A stretch of DNA of 64,000 nt from Eulemur rufifrons (taxonomy: Eukaryota > Chordata > Mammalia > Primates > Lemuridae): the NCBI RefSeq assembly GCF_041146395.1, contig NC_090996.1, positions 30,156,738 to 30,220,737 on the forward strand, in the 5' to 3' direction. The translations under genes were made by a program, and so were the position numbers. Every line of letters starts with the position of its first letter. Position 1 is the stretch's first letter. The notes under the pieces are model-generated. The model did no database searches. It was not told the origin of the DNA and worked only from the letters and a program-made list of their open reading frames with translations. Shown here in pieces: positions 36,311 to 47,629 of the stretch.

Positions 36311-36885
36311 GGCATTCTCAGCCTTCAAACCATAGGTCTGTCCGGTGTCTAGAGAAAGCACCCGATCCTGCTGTGGTGGAGCCACTTTCGGCCTCAGACA
36401 CTGTGTCGTTTTTCTGCTAACACGTCAGCAACACACAGAGTTGCATGCTTCTCCAAAGTCAGCATTTGCAGTCTCCCTAAAGTGTCTGTATTTACCAACA
36501 TTTATAAGACATGTGCATGAAATTCTCTTCCTTTTTAACAGCAGCAAATTCAAGTGGAAACTTTTATATCACTATCGTATCTAGAAAGCTAGTCATTTCC
36601 TATAAACAGAAAGTACCTGTGAAAACAACACAATGACACCAGAAGTGTGTTCTTCAACTCTACCTGAATTCTGGTGCCTGTAGGAGGCTCGTTAAGCCAC
36701 TGCACCTGCCAGACGCCCTCTGGTGCATCACACCTGGTCCATCCTTGTAAATCCTGTTGGCTCCACCTTAAAAGCAGACCCAGAATCTGTCTGCTTCTCT
36801 CACGCCCACCATTTCCTTCCCATCCCTGCCCCAGGTTCCCTGCTGTGGTCTCCAAACCATCAAATGCTCTCCTAATTTTCCTGCA
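36311..36885 (-). other. ABAT: ABAT intron 1, no feature recognised
   Basis: Unique-looking sequence. Confidence 0.5.
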
Positions 36886-36889
36886 GGCT

Positions 36890-37340
36890 GTATGCAATCA
36901 ACTCAGCAGCTAGAGACGGTCCTTTGCAAACGTCAGGCCAGATGACATCAGCTCTCCCTTTAATCAAAACCCTCCAAAGGCCCCCACCCCAGAGTGAAAG
37001 CAAAGCTGCCACCATGGCCCCCAGGAGGCCCCTGACCCCCCCCCCCCCCTCTCTGCCCTCTTCCTGCCCAGACCCTCCCACTGTGCTCCAGCCTCTGGCC
37101 CCCTGGAGTTTCCTCCAACTGCCAGGCAAGCCTGATCCAGCTCTTGCCATTTCTGCTGCCTGAAAATCTCTTCCCCAGAGACCCAGGTGGCTCCCAGCAT
37201 GTCTTCCTTGGGGCTTGGGCTTCTGATTTTACATCGCCCCTGCCCTCCCCACTCCTCCCCTTTCCCTGCGTACAGGCGTCCCCAGTCTTGCCTATCTCCC
37301 CCACATCCCCTCAGAATGCAAGCTCCATGTCCATTGTTCA
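36890..37340 (+). mobile_element. L2 3' region
   Basis: 'CCTTTAATCAAAACCCTCC', 'CACTGTGCTCCAGCCTCTGG', 'AAATCTCTTCCCCAGAGACC' and 'GAATGCAAGCTCCATGTCC' are in L2 order over 450 bp. Confidence 0.75.
37036..37049. repeat. poly(C) tract of 14
   Basis: Fourteen C in a row inside the L2 copy. Confidence 0.95.
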
Positions 37341-37344
37341 CTAG

Positions 37345-37440
37345 GATTTGTGGAATGATGATTTTGTAAAAAGGGACACTGAGGCAGAGAGGCAAAGTCA
37401 CCTGCTCAGAGTCACACGGGATAGTAAAGAGCACTGGGGT
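37345..37440 (-). repeat. MIR fragment (antisense)
   Basis: 'GGGACACTGAGGCAGAGAGGC' and 'CTGCTCAGAGTCACACGGG' fit MIR. Confidence 0.75.
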
Positions 37441-37689
37441 TGGGGGTGCGGAGTTCAACCCTATCAGGGCCCATTCCGGAGCCTGCAGCTCTGGCAGTGC
37501 CAACATTGCCCCCGCATTATACGGGCAGGGCCAGGCCAACAGCACGTCCCTAGAGAGGGCGAGCTTCTGTTCCCAGCATTCCGATTATTCTCCCCAGACT
37601 TGGAGAGGCTTCGCTACTCCATGCTCCTGTGGCACAAAACATGTTTTCTTCACAGCCCTCCCTGCAGTTGCAAATTGAAGAATTAATTG

Positions 37690-38410
37690 TGGGATTTCAC
37701 ACGCAGCGCTGAGCGGGATGCCCGGCACCTACCGCACGATTCCATTTATATGAAGTTGAAAAACAGACAAAGCTTATCCGCAGTGACAGATGTTACATAG
37801 CAGTTGCCCTTTGAGGCACGGAGGAACTCACTGAGGACTGGGGATGGTCCATATCTTGATCTGGGTGCTGGTGACACGGTTGTTTTCACAGGTAAAAACT
37901 CACGGAGCTGGGTATTTAGGCTTAGTGCAGTTTGCCAGATTAAGTTATTCATCAATTTTAAAAACAGGCAAAAGTGAGACGAGAATATCAAGAAAGCCGA
38001 GCCCCCTTTCTCTAAAATTAATTTCATACTTTTAGTTAATGGCTGTTCTCCAAGTAACTGCAAGTTCATGTGAGAGGCAAGAACCACAGGTACAATGGTC
38101 CCGTCGGCATCCCACCCAGCACCTGCCTCTGCAGAGATAGAGAGAGACATCGGCTGGGTGTCACCCCTCTACCTCCTCCATCTGTGACCCTGTCACTCCC
38201 ATTGGAGGTGGCATCTGTCTCCAGTGGGAGTGATTGGATCTGAGGCAGCCCTGTGACTTCTTGGACCCAAACTCTGTGGCTCACAGTGGAAAACAGTTTG
38301 GCAGTTTCTCAAAAAGTTAGACATAGAATTCCCACAGGACCCACCGATTCTACTCTTAGGTGTAAAAGAATTGAAAGCAGGGACTTGAACAGATACTTTT
38401 CGCCATTATT
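37690..38410 (+). mobile_element. old L1 3' fragments
   Basis: At 37690-37990 'GATTCCATTTATATGAAGTTG' and 'GATCTGGGTGCTGGTGACACGG'; at 38280-38410 'GGAAAACAGTTTGGCAGTTTC' and 'GATTCTACTCTTAGGTG'. Both are L1M 3' sequence; the DNA between is unassigned. Confidence 0.65.
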
Positions 38411-39485
38411 CGCTGGGACCTGAATCAGGTTTGCAAAAAGTGGTTGGGACCTCAATCAGGTTTGCCTGGCTGCCTAGTTTTTCTGCAGAGTCACGAGCAC
38501 AGTGCTTAGGGGTGATTCTGCAGAGGCAGGGAAATACAATCTTTACAATCATTTGGCTCCTTCAGAAAATTCAAACTACAGCAAGGCACCGGCCTCTTAT
38601 CAAATCCAGGATGAACCATCTGCTTCTCATCCCGGTCTTTTGAGGACTTATCCTCTCTCCCCCACAATGCCAACTCAAGTGGGGAGATGTGTCTCGTAGA
38701 TTCAGCAACTTTCCCCCCAAACCATGTGGCTTTGACACGCCGCTCTTATTTCCAAAGGATGCCCCCCAAGCAAAGCTGGGACTCTCCACTTCAGACTTGA
38801 GACCCAGAACAAAGAACTGAGCTCATGGGGACACAGGCACTGGACAGACAAGGACAAATGCCACCATTCCCAGGTACCAGTGGCTCATCAACTCTCAGGC
38901 TCCCTGAGCCAGTGGCACCAGCAGAACGCTACCTGCTGGGCCTGGTGTTCAAGCGAAATACTGGAGGGGGGTAGGGGACCGGGGACAGCCTGTGGGTGCA
39001 GATCGGAACACAGAGTCTCTGTGGTCCCCAAACTGGAACGCAGGTGTCAGGATGTGGCGGCCCACTTTCCTTTCCCTGTGCTTCCTTCTCTGCCTGGACA
39101 GAGCCCAGGACTGATATCTGAGGTTACTCCAGGACTTTATCTCAGCCTTAGAAGTGCACCCATCACAACCAACTCCATCAAACCACTGGAACATGAGCCC
39201 CTCTTTTAGCAAAGTGCCGGTGGCAACTGGGAACCTCAAATCAGAAACTTTCAGAGCTGGGTAGAGACCTCAAAAGGATCTTGTCCAACCATTTTTGCCT
39301 CTGATTGCAATTCATTTCAACATTCCTTTACGCCACACATATTTGTGCTTTATTTGACTTTTTTTCTGAACTGGTTCTCACATCTGCCTGGTTCTCTCAT
39401 TGAATGAGCTTAATAAAATCTTTAACAAGTGCTTGTTTTTGTGTCTATTATGAATCTTGATTTTAATCCCCTTGCCTTTTTTTCC
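38411..39485 (-). other. ABAT: ABAT intron 1, no feature recognised
   Basis: No element identified. Confidence 0.45.
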
Positions 39486-39489
39486 TGAA

Positions 39490-39720
39490 GATTTCAACAG
39501 TTCCCTGTGAACTCTCTGGGCCTCTTCACGATACTCTCTCTGCCCAGAATATCCTTCTCCTTTCCCTGCCTTTTCCTTCTGAAATTTCTTCCCCAGAATC
39601 CCCAGGAATGGGGACTGGTAACCTCTTTCTACTTTGAGCTTGAACATCTATTCACTCCCACCCTTCCCCTCCACTGTCCTCACTGCGTGGTCATTCATGA
39701 GGCCTGTCTCCCCACAGCCA
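39490..39720 (+). mobile_element. probable L2 fragment, continued at 40307-40362
   Basis: 'CTCTCTGCCCAGAATATCC' resembles the L2 3' region, and 'GGCATCTAGTAAGTACCCAATAA' beyond the Alu looks like its end, so the Alu may have entered this L2. Confidence 0.5.
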
Positions 39721-39769
39721 GCCTGGAAGAGGCTCTGGTGCCACAGCTGAGCCTTTCTCTCTCCCCCAT

Positions 39770-39771
<2 letters not shown>

Positions 39772-39806
<35 letters not shown>
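39772..39806. repeat. (CA)n microsatellite
   Basis: About 17 uninterrupted CA units. Confidence 0.95.
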
Positions 39807-39808
<2 letters not shown>

Positions 39809-39912
39809 CCAGTGCTGCACTCAGCACAGTACCAAGGAAATCATGCCATAAATGAACACATTCATTAACAAATAAATGTCAGCTGCTACCTCTGCCCACT
39901 ACAGATAAGCTA

Positions 39913-40294
<382 letters not shown>

Positions 40295-40539
40295 AACACC
40301 ATATACCAGATAACCATGTCTGGCATCTAGTAAGTACCCAATAAATATGTTAAACAACTGAAAAAATACAACTTTAAGTTCTTACTCTTGCACCATTTAA
40401 ATCATCCCTCATTTCTCTGCTTTCAGAAGACACACCTAGAAGCTTCGGAATGCTGTCCTCCAGGGATCGCTGCTATGGCAGCTCAACTCCTTGGATCCCA
40501 CTCCCCGCTCAGGAATGGAGAGCAGTCTCCACTTCATGG

Positions 40540-40620
40540 TCATCGTGTGACCTTGAGCAAGGCACTGCCCCCTGGACCTCCGTGTTCCCACCGGTAAAGC
40601 AAGGTCAGTTTAGACATTCC
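40540..40620 (+). repeat. MIR fragment
   Basis: 'GTGACCTTGAGCAAGGCACTG' followed by 'CCGGTAAAGCAAGG' fits the MIR core. Confidence 0.7.
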
Positions 40621-40784
40621 AAGAGATAAAGAACATCAGGCAAAGATATGAATGGACAATGATGCCCAGATGATGCTCCCGCTCATATACCATTTACATT
40701 GTAACAGATGCCGTCAACGTAACTCATCAGCAAAGCTCCCCAGGGCTTAGCTTTGAGTATGGGGATCATAGAGCTGTCCTGGGA

Positions 40785-40912
40785 CAGGCTTCTCAAACTT
40801 TAATGTGCACACGAATCGCCCTGGGGATATTGTTAAAATGCAGATTCATCTTCCATAAGTGGTAGGGCCCAAGATTCTGCATTTCTAATGGACCACACTT
40901 TTAGCAGGAAGG
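40785..40912 (+). mobile_element. MER5-like DNA element
   Basis: 'CTTCTCAAACTTTAATGTGC', 'AATCGCCCTGGGGATATTG' and 'AAGATTCTGCATTTCTAATG' fit MER5. Confidence 0.75.
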
Positions 40913-41145
40913 TACAAGGACACACCGGGTCCTAGCTTTGAAGGAATTCTCAGTGTGGATAAGGAACAGATTTCTACCCTGTTGCTGATATCCAAGACAA
41001 TAGATATTAGCACCCAAATGGGAGATGCTGGCAGTTAAGCTTATGGGATCTCTCAGAATGGACAGGTGGGGGTGGGTGGGTAGGGGGCAGTTTCAAGATT
41101 CCCAGAGAATATGGAAATAGCATTGGGAGCTCATTCTGCCAGGCT
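40913..41145 (-). other. ABAT: ABAT intron 1, no feature recognised
   Basis: A G-rich patch GGTGGGGGTGGGTGGGTAGG near 41065; otherwise unremarkable. Confidence 0.5.
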
Positions 41146-41149
41146 GGTG

Positions 41150-41252
41150 ATTCTACTCGATTCTGGTGGGTTGGGGGTGGGGGGCAGTCTGTGTTTTAAC
41201 CAGCTCTCCAGGGGATTCTGATGCTAAAGTTTGAAAACCACTGTGCTCGGAA
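41150..41252 (+). mobile_element. MER5-like DNA element end
   Basis: 'CAGTCTGTGTTTTAACCAGC', 'CTCCAGGGGATTCTGATGC' and 'AAAGTTTGAAAACCACTG' are the MER5 3' half. Confidence 0.75.
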
Positions 41253-41538
41253 GAGGTTAAGATGTTGAATATTCCACGTACAAGAATAGTGTTTTGTTTT
41301 CCCACGGTAGTTTGTAAGTTGCATTCATTTATTTGTCCATTCTTTCATACACACCTCCATCAATCTCTCCAACCAACAAAGAGGTTGTGTCTGTCCATCC
41401 ACCCCCCCCCCGCCCCCGCCCCACCGCCCATGTGTCTGACATCCAGCAAATACATCCTGAATGCTTACTGTGTACCCTCTTGGGCACAAGAGATCTTACT
41501 GAAACTGTAGCTACACAGGTGTGTCTTAGCCTCTATAC

Positions 41539-41741
41539 CAGTGATTCTCAACCAGGGTCAATTTTGCCCGCAAGGGGACATTTTACAATGTTTGGAGACA
41601 TTTTTGGGTGTCACAACTTGGAGGCAGGTATGCTACTAGCATCTAGTGGGGTAGAGGTCAGGGATGCTGCTAAACATCCAATAATGCCCAGGACAGCCCC
41701 TACCACACACGCAATGTCAACAGTGTTGTGGGTGAGAAACA
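41539..41741 (+). mobile_element. MER20
   Basis: 'GTGATTCTCAACCAGGGTC', 'TTTGGAGACATTTTTGGGTG', 'GCATCTAGTGGGGTAGAGG' and 'GGATGCTGCTAAACATCC'. Near full length. Confidence 0.88.
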
Positions 41742-41744
41742 TTA

Positions 41745-41858
41745 CAGTGGACTTTGAGTTCCTTGAGGGCAGGAACTATATTGTCACCTTGGTATCCCAA
41801 GGTCACAAGACAGTGCCTGACCCACATGAGCTGAGCAAATATTTAAATGGATGAGGAT
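41745..41858 (+). mobile_element. L2 3' end
   Basis: 'GAGTTCCTTGAGGGCAGGAAC' and 'CACAAGACAGTGCCTGACCC' are the L2 3' end. Confidence 0.75.
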
Positions 41859-41859
41859 A

Positions 41860-42477
41860 CGGTGACACAAAAATATATTTGTGCATATAAAGATCTCTTA
41901 CAACTCAACAACAAAAAGACAGCCTAATTCAAAGATGGACAAAGAACTTCAGTGTACATTTCTCCAAAGCTGACACACAAATGGCCAGCAAACACATGAG
42001 AAGATGCTCAATATCATTAGACATTAGGGGAATGCAAACTGAAACCACAATGAGATCACTTCACACTTGCTAGAATGACCATAATAGCAATAACCAGAAA
42101 ATGGAAAATAACAAGTTTGGTGAGGAAACATTAGAACCCTCACACATGGCTGGTGGGAATGTCAAACAGTGTGGCAGTTCCTTTTTGTAAAAAGTTAAAC
42201 AAGAGTTACCACAGGCTCTGTCAGTTCCACTCCTGGGCATATACCCAAAAGAATTGACAATAGATCTTCAAACCAAAACTTGTACACACATATAACCCAA
42301 AGGTGGAAACAACTCAAGTGTGCATCAACTGAAGAATGGATAAACAAACTGTGGTCTAACCATACAATGATATTATTCAGCCATAAAAGGAATGTCACAC
42401 TGATACATGCTACAACGTGGAGAAGCCATATGCAATAGGCCACATATTGCATGATTCCATTTATATGAAATATTCAA
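41860..42477 (+). mobile_element. L1 3' fragment
   Basis: 'CATTTCTCCAAAGCTGACAC', 'AACACATGAGAAGATGCTCAA', 'GTGGAAACAACTCAAGTGTGC' and 'CAGCCATAAAAGGAATG' follow the L1M ORF2 end and 3' UTR. The Alu at 42478 is attached to its end. Confidence 0.8.
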
Positions 42478-42769
42478 GCCGGGCATGGTGGCTCATGCGT
42501 GTAATCCTAGCACTCTGGGAGGCTGAGGTGGGAGGATAGCTTGAGCTCAGGAGTTTGAGACCAGCCTCAGGAAGAGCGAGACCCCATTTCTACTAAAAAT
42601 AGAAAAATTAGCCGGGCGTGGTAGCATGAGCCTGTAGTCCCAGCTACTCGGGAGGCTGAGGCAGGAGGATTGCTTGGGCCCAGGAGTTGGAAGTTGCTGT
42701 GAGCTAGGCTGACGCCATGGCACTCTACTCAGGTGACAGAGTGAGACTCTGTCTCAAAGAAAAAAAAAA
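42478..42769 (+). mobile_element. Alu (strepsirrhine dimer)
   Basis: Dimeric copy with the strepsirrhine left arm and 'GAGCTAGGCTGACGCC' right arm; shorter linker than the other copies. No clear target-site duplication. Confidence 0.93.
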
Positions 42770-42929
42770 GATGGAGAAATGAGCAGAGAGAGATAAAGTG
42801 GCTGGCCTGAAGTTGTCATGCTGGTGGAAGCCCACTTGTGGTGAGGTCAGTCTGATGTCGAGGCCCACCTCGACCCCAGAACTCTCAGGGAGGTCACAGC
42901 CGAGTTTCCACCACTGGTAACTCCTGCTG

Positions 42930-43400
42930 TGAGCAAGTCTCTTAACCCTCCATGGGCTGCACTTTGCTTGTTTTTAATGCACGGGAAGCTCGTGCAGGAT
43001 TCCTTTTCTTCTTCCCCCATGAATATATTCTTACACATATACTATGTAGGTTCTTCCCTAACTATCCATTTCCATGTTTACATCTATCTTTTGGTTTTTG
43101 AAATGGGGTCATACTCTTTATAGTGATCCTGTGACTTTATCTTTTTCACTAAGTAATATGCCTTGGAGAACTTTCCAGGTCAGCAATGTTGATCTACCTC
43201 ATTCTTCCAAAGATTGCTCACTTTCCCATGAGTCACAAACACACTGCACTGTCACCCCTTCCCATCCTGGTATTGCGAAGCCCTGCAGTGGACATTCTTG
43301 TGTTATCTGCGTGCACGAGTGAGCATTGCGGAAGGAGGTGCATCTTCTAGTGAGATTGCTGGGCCAAAGAGTGTACAGTGACTGCCAAATAATCTGAAGG
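42930..43400 (-). mobile_element. L1 3' fragment (antisense)
   Basis: 'GATCTACCTCATTCTTCC', 'GAACTTTCCAGGTCAGC' and 'GTGAGATTGCTGGGCCAAAG' fit reverse L1M. Confidence 0.65.
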
Positions 43401-43429
43401 AAAAAGCCTCCAGAGCTAGGTTGATTCTA

Positions 43430-43600
43430 AAACTATTTCTGGCATGGATGTTTCTTTGACCTCTAGTGGGGTGATGCTCTTAGACAAACCTCTCAACCTC
43501 TACGAGCCTTAGTTTACTTATCTGTAAAATGGGAAATGGTATAATAGACATTAACAGTACTTTGGAGATGGTAAAGTCCTGTGTAAATGTGAGGAGTTAA
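43430..43600 (+). repeat. MIR fragment
   Basis: 'CCTTAGTTTACTTATCTG' and 'TAAAATGGGAAATGG' fit MIR. Confidence 0.75.
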
Positions 43601-43743
43601 AATTGTCATTAACACAGAGAGACTCTGTAGCTGGACACATTCTCCTCCACCCCTCATCATGTAGAAAGCAGAAAAATGAACTTGTGCAAGAAGGAAGCTG
43701 TTTTATATCAAGCATACATCATGTTTAAGGCCATATATTGGAC

Positions 43744-43967
43744 CAGCAGTTCTCAATGGGGGCGGGGAGGGTGATTTTGCTCCCCAGGGGACATTTGGCA
43801 ATGTCTGGAGACATTTCTGATGGACACAACCCATAGTGTAGGGGTGCTCCTGGCTTCTAGTGAGTAGAGACCAGGGATACTGCTAAACATCCTACAATAC
43901 ACAGGACAACCCCCCCACAACAAAGAATGATCTGGTCCAAATATCTGTGCCGAGGATGAGAACCCCT
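43744..43967 (+). mobile_element. MER20
   Basis: 'CAGTTCTCAATGGGGGCG', 'GGCAATGTCTGGAGACATTTC', 'ACTGCTAAACATCCTACAATA' and 'GAGGATGAGAACC'. Near full length and 2 kb from the copy at 41539, same orientation. Confidence 0.88.
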
Positions 43968-43989
43968 GATCTAGGCCTATCTCTGATGC

Positions 43990-44120
43990 TCACCTCCAAC
44001 AACCCCACTCAAAGATGAGGAACTGAGGCTCAGAGAGGTGAATGACCTGCCTGAGGCTCCCTGAGCAGCCATAGCTCTCGGCTCCATCTGACTTTAGTGC
44101 CTGTGGTCCCTTCTGCATAT
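43990..44120 (-). repeat. MIR fragment (antisense)
   Basis: 'GATGAGGAACTGAGGCTCAG' is the reverse MIR core. Confidence 0.78.
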
Positions 44121-44269
44121 GGCACTGTCTGGGAAGACATCACCTTGTTTCCAAGCACCTTAGCCCTGGCAGACTATCTACAGCACAGGTTACAAGTTTT
44201 GCCTAAAACCATAATAAGCTCCTTCACCCCTCAGTTTTAGAGGTTTTATGACTTTGCCATCTGTCATAG

Positions 44270-44420
44270 TAATCGTTGCTTCCACTCATTTGCTGTGTGC
44301 TACACACTTTATCAGGATAAACTCTTTTATTTTACCCTGAAGACAAGACACAGAGAGGTTAATAATTTCCCCAAGATCACACGTTAAGTGGCGGGTTTGG
44401 GCTCTAGACCCAGATAAGAA
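44270..44420 (-). repeat. MIR (antisense)
   Basis: 'AGACACAGAGAGGTTAATAA', 'CCCCAAGATCACACG' and 'GCTCTAGACCCAG' fit MIR. Confidence 0.75.
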
Positions 44421-44429
44421 GTTTCCATA

Positions 44430-45015
44430 TACCAATCTCTCGACCCCTGTACTATGGTTCTACTCATGCTCTGAACTTTACACCTTGGCACCTGCACTTT
44501 GCTCTGGGCTTTACGTTGGAGCATGCCAGTCAATCCTTTAGCTGGGAACTGGGCAGGGGCCAGAGAGGGCAGGGCCCCTACCTCAGACTGTCCCATATGT
44601 AGGGACCTGGTCCCTGCTGCTCAACTGGGTGAGCCCAGGAAATCTGCCAGGGTTTCAGCACCTTTCCCACGCAATGCCCCAGGAAAAGATGCAGGGCTCT
44701 GAGCAGGGAGAAGATGCTGCAGGGAGCTGGGCATCTGAGGGAATGGGCATGGACTCAGAGGGAAGGGACCCTGGAAGGAAGGGATGTGAGTGCCTCAGGG
44801 CCTGTCCAAAGTTCTTGGAGCAAACCCAGCTATGCAACTGAGGTCCCTGCAGTAGTCTCCACTCCAGCCTATTTCAACTGATCTTATTAGCTACTGGGTC
44901 AATCTGAATTTTGGCAAGCCTAGATTTGGCAATGGGCTCAATACCAGACCACACGGGGTAAACAGGGTAGTGCAGACACCCAGGAATGGATTCCATGAGG
45001 CAGCCTGGTGGGGAC
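44430..45015 (-). other. ABAT: ABAT intron 1, no feature recognised
   Basis: Unique-looking sequence. Confidence 0.5.
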
Positions 45016-45019
45016 AGCT

Positions 45020-45290
45020 CTGAGTTCCAGCTGTGCCCCTTCCTAGCTGCATGACCTTCGCAGAGCCTACGCGCTTCCTCTGACAAGTACAGACTTGGGG
45101 ACCAGCAGTACCCATTGTAAATGTGAGACCTGGAGCTAGTGTCTGAGATCCTGGTACCCTGCAGGCCCTGGAGGAGTTGTGGTGGGCTTTGTCACCCACA
45201 AGCTGGGTGACCTTGAGCAAGTCTCTTCCCCTCCTTGTGCCTCTGTTTGTTTAACTATCAAAGGAAGGGGGTGGGTCTTTAATCTAGAAG
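45020..45290 (+). repeat. two MIR fragments
   Basis: 'CCTTCCTAGCTGCATGACC' near 45045 and 'GGGTGACCTTGAGCAAGTC' near 45205 are two MIR cores. Confidence 0.7.
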
Positions 45291-46629
45291 CCCTTTTTAG
45301 GTCTGAGGACTCTAGACTGGGCCATTTACCTCTCCCAGGGGCCGACCTCTTTGGGCCTCCAGGAAACACATTTCTCCATACTCCATGCCGCAGCACCTGG
45401 TGCCAAAGAACAAGGCAAAACTCACTGCCTCCCTCTCCCTTGCACCCTCGACCCAAAACCTGGCCCACCAGAGAAGAGTTGCCCCCAACCTCCCTCAGGT
45501 CACCAACATCCTGTCCATTTAGCTTCATCAAAGCAGCAAAGCCAACACTGTCCCCAGCCCGAGGGACGGGCCCAGCAGCACCTACCTCTCTTGGCCGAGT
45601 GCCCAGGGGGTTCCACCAAGCAATGCCCACAGGAGCTTTTGGGGGTGGGCAGCGACCCAGGGAGCAAATCAGGAGAGGGCCAGCAGCCCCTCCCTCAGAC
45701 CGCCTCAGGGGAGGATACGCTGGACAAGGCCCTTTGTGTGAGTGTTGCGGGTGGGAGAATCCCCAAAGGTCCTGCTGCCTCAGAGACCATCTCTGCTGTC
45801 AGAGTTTGGAGGTACCTGGAAGGGTCCTAGGCCTGGGATCCCAGTTCTAAGGATACCAGTCTTACTAAATCTTAATAAACCTCCTCTGGTCTTATCTCTG
45901 GCCAGAGTGGGTGAGGAAACATGAGAGGGAATTAGACAGGTGGGGCAGCCAGGTGTGCGAGTTGAGTCGGGTGGAGGTGGTACAGGGTGAGATTGGGAGT
46001 GGTGGGCGTGGGGTGTAAGCAGGATGGGATTTCGGTGAGAGGGTTACAGAGGGGTCGAGGGAGGTGGATGACTTGGATGGGTGGCTGTACCCTTGCCCTG
46101 TTCCTGAGTTTGAAAGCCCCTGGTCTTACATCTTTAGAGGAAGAGAGAAAATCCCCCAGTCTTTAGTGTGGTGGTGTCAGAGGCAACCTTGCCTTATGGG
46201 TAGAGAGGGGTCTCTGGCAGAGAGAGGGGGAACCCTCTATCTTCAGAGCCCAGTTTCTGAGGTTCATGTGGGGTGGGAGGGGGACTTGCAGAGTGTCTGC
46301 TCCAGGATTTTCTTGTCTTATTGTGTGTAGGGGGAGGTTACTCCTCAGAATTTCCATTTTCCATTGGGGGCAAGGAAGAAATCCAAACTTAGTTTCTTAG
46401 GGATGGGGAAGGGGCATCAGTCTCCAAAGGGACGAGGAGGTTCTTGGGGACCACAGTCTATTTCAAGGGGTGAATCAGGGAGCGGAACTCTATCTCTAGA
46501 GCTGGGGGCAGGAGGAGGGCCCCATTTCTGAAGGTAAAACAGCTATTTTGCTGAGGGCTGGGAGATGCTTCTTTTCCCAGGAGGGGATCCCGCGTCTTGG
46601 GAGGATGAGGGCTCCCCTTCTGGGGGAAG
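45291..46629 (-). other. ABAT: ABAT intron 1 beside the CpG island, no feature recognised
   Basis: GC-rich and CpG-poor, with G-rich patches at 45950-46060 and 46340-46600. The 223-codon plus-strand frame at 45179-45850 begins inside a MIR and is judged non-coding. Confidence 0.5.
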
Positions 46630-46726
46630 ATGCTCCGTTTCTGCTCCCTGGGGGCAGGGCAGAAGGACCCCATCCCGGCTACCCTGGAAAGGGCCTACCC
46701 TACGCGACCCGGCGCCTCGCCCTTAC

Positions 46727-46860
46727 CTCTAGGCTCTGGCTCCGATCTACGGCTCGGATCTGTGGCTGAGATCTGTGGCTGTGACCCGCCGGGCTCTGAC
46801 CTGCAGGATCCTCGCGCCGAGCTCCGGCTGCGCGCGGCGTCTGCCCGGCTCCCCCAGCGA
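46727..46860 (-). other. ABAT: ABAT non-coding exon 1 (donor end precise, start inferred)
   Basis: On the minus strand a strong splice donor (CTAGAG then GTAAGG) lies at the promoter-side edge of the CpG island, so the exon would end at 46727. This is the best candidate for the 5' UTR exon that splices to the ATG exon at 21697. Its 5' end is inferred from the spacing to the CCAAT boxes at 46897 and 46938; no initiator was identified. Transcript data would be needed to rule out alternative first exons. Confidence 0.6.
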
Positions 46861-46896
46861 CTCGCCGGACTCCAGGGCTCCGCCGAGCCGCCCCGG

Positions 46897-46901
46897 CCAA
46901 T
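46897..46901 (+). promoter_or_regulatory. CCAAT box (NF-Y type), proximal
   Basis: GGCCAATCAG matches the NF-Y CCAAT consensus. It lies upstream of the proposed ABAT exon 1, in reverse orientation for that gene, which NF-Y tolerates. Its spacing of 41 bp from the second box is compatible with paired NF-Y sites. Confidence 0.6.
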
Positions 46902-46937
46902 CAGCGCCGCCGGCCCCCGCCCTCGCTCGCGCCGCAG

Positions 46938-46942
46938 CCAAT
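46938..46942 (+). promoter_or_regulatory. CCAAT box (NF-Y type), distal
   Basis: AGCCAATGAG is a good NF-Y site and the second of the pair upstream of ABAT exon 1. Both sites lie in CpG-rich, non-repeat sequence. Confidence 0.6.
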
Positions 46943-46969
46943 GAGAACGCCCGCCACGAGCCACCGCCC

Positions 46970-47065
46970 CCGGGAGGGAGGGGGAGGCGGGGCGGGGGCA
47001 GAGTCCAGCCCGGGGGGCGGTGGAGACCCGGCCCCGCGGGCTGGCCTGGGGGCCGGGAGGAGGGC
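46970..47065 (+). other. G-rich block with G-quadruplex potential
   Basis: Many G-runs of three to five, separated by one to three bases (GGGAGGGAGGGGGAGG followed by GGGGCGGGGG and later runs), lie on the strand opposite to ABAT transcription, just upstream of the inferred start. The block also supplies GC boxes for Sp1-type factors. Folding is inferred from the pattern only. Confidence 0.55.
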
Positions 47066-47429
47066 GGGGGCTGTGGAGGAGGCGGCCGAGGACCCTCACC
47101 AAGTTTGATGGGGGAGTGGTGGGATCCCATCCCTAAAGGGGTGGGGGGCACCTCTATAGGTTGATTTAACCTGGATCTTTATGAACCCCCCGCCCCTTTT
47201 TTTAGACCCTCGGTGCTGCAGGCAAGTGTGGCCGGTCACCCCCACCCTGCGCCTCGGATCCGGTCTCTGGAACCCTAGAGACTGAGTCAGAAAGGTTCCG
47301 TTTGAAAGAGAGGGAAGGAGCATCGTGCCCTCCCCCCAGTGCCGGCGGCGCTCGGGGCCTCGGTCTCAGCTCCCCCAGCTGCTATGCGATGACCGCCGCC
47401 TTCCCCCCAACCCCCCAAAGACAAAGAGC

Positions 47430-47625
47430 GCTGGACTAGAGTCAGATATTGGCTCCTTCTGCATGCCCTAGGGCAGGTCGCTTTTCCTCCCTGATCTTGA
47501 TTTACTCAATAGCAGATAGGGACATTGTACCTCCTTCGTGGGGGTAAAGGAGACCCCAGATGTGATAAGGTGCCTTTATACAATTGTATGAAATGCTGCA
47601 TGAAAACTTGAAGGTGTGATTGATT
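47430..47625 (+). repeat. MIR
   Basis: 'GACTAGAGTCAGATATTGGC', 'CTAGGGCAGGTCGC' and 'GATAGGGACATTGTACC' fit MIR. Confidence 0.7.
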
Positions 47626-47629
47626 GACA

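Larger units (their letters stand above)
46630..47400. promoter_or_regulatory. ABAT: CpG island, ABAT promoter
   Basis: CpG-dense, GC-rich stretch, sharply unlike the CpG-poor flanks. It holds the proposed ABAT exon 1, two CCAAT boxes and several GC-box strings (GGGGCGGGG type near 46990). A housekeeping-type, TATA-less promoter is inferred: no convincing TATA box is seen on the minus strand. METTL22 ends 12 kb away on the same strand, so this island serves only ABAT as far as can be seen. Boundaries are by eye. Confidence 0.85.

Noticed and set aside
36964..37545. 193-codon minus-strand frame
   Set aside because: Runs through an L2, a poly(C) tract and a MIR; G/R-rich low-complexity translation.
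45179..45850. 223-codon plus-strand frame, the longest in the window
   Set aside because: It starts inside a MIR, runs through GC-rich intron, and has no recognisable domain. It is antisense to ABAT and lacks matching splice or homology evidence.
46860..47164. Possible divergent gene starting from the ABAT CpG island
   Set aside because: Frames there are GC artefacts on both strands, and no plus-strand exon with a good donor was seen. METTL22 is on the same strand as ABAT.
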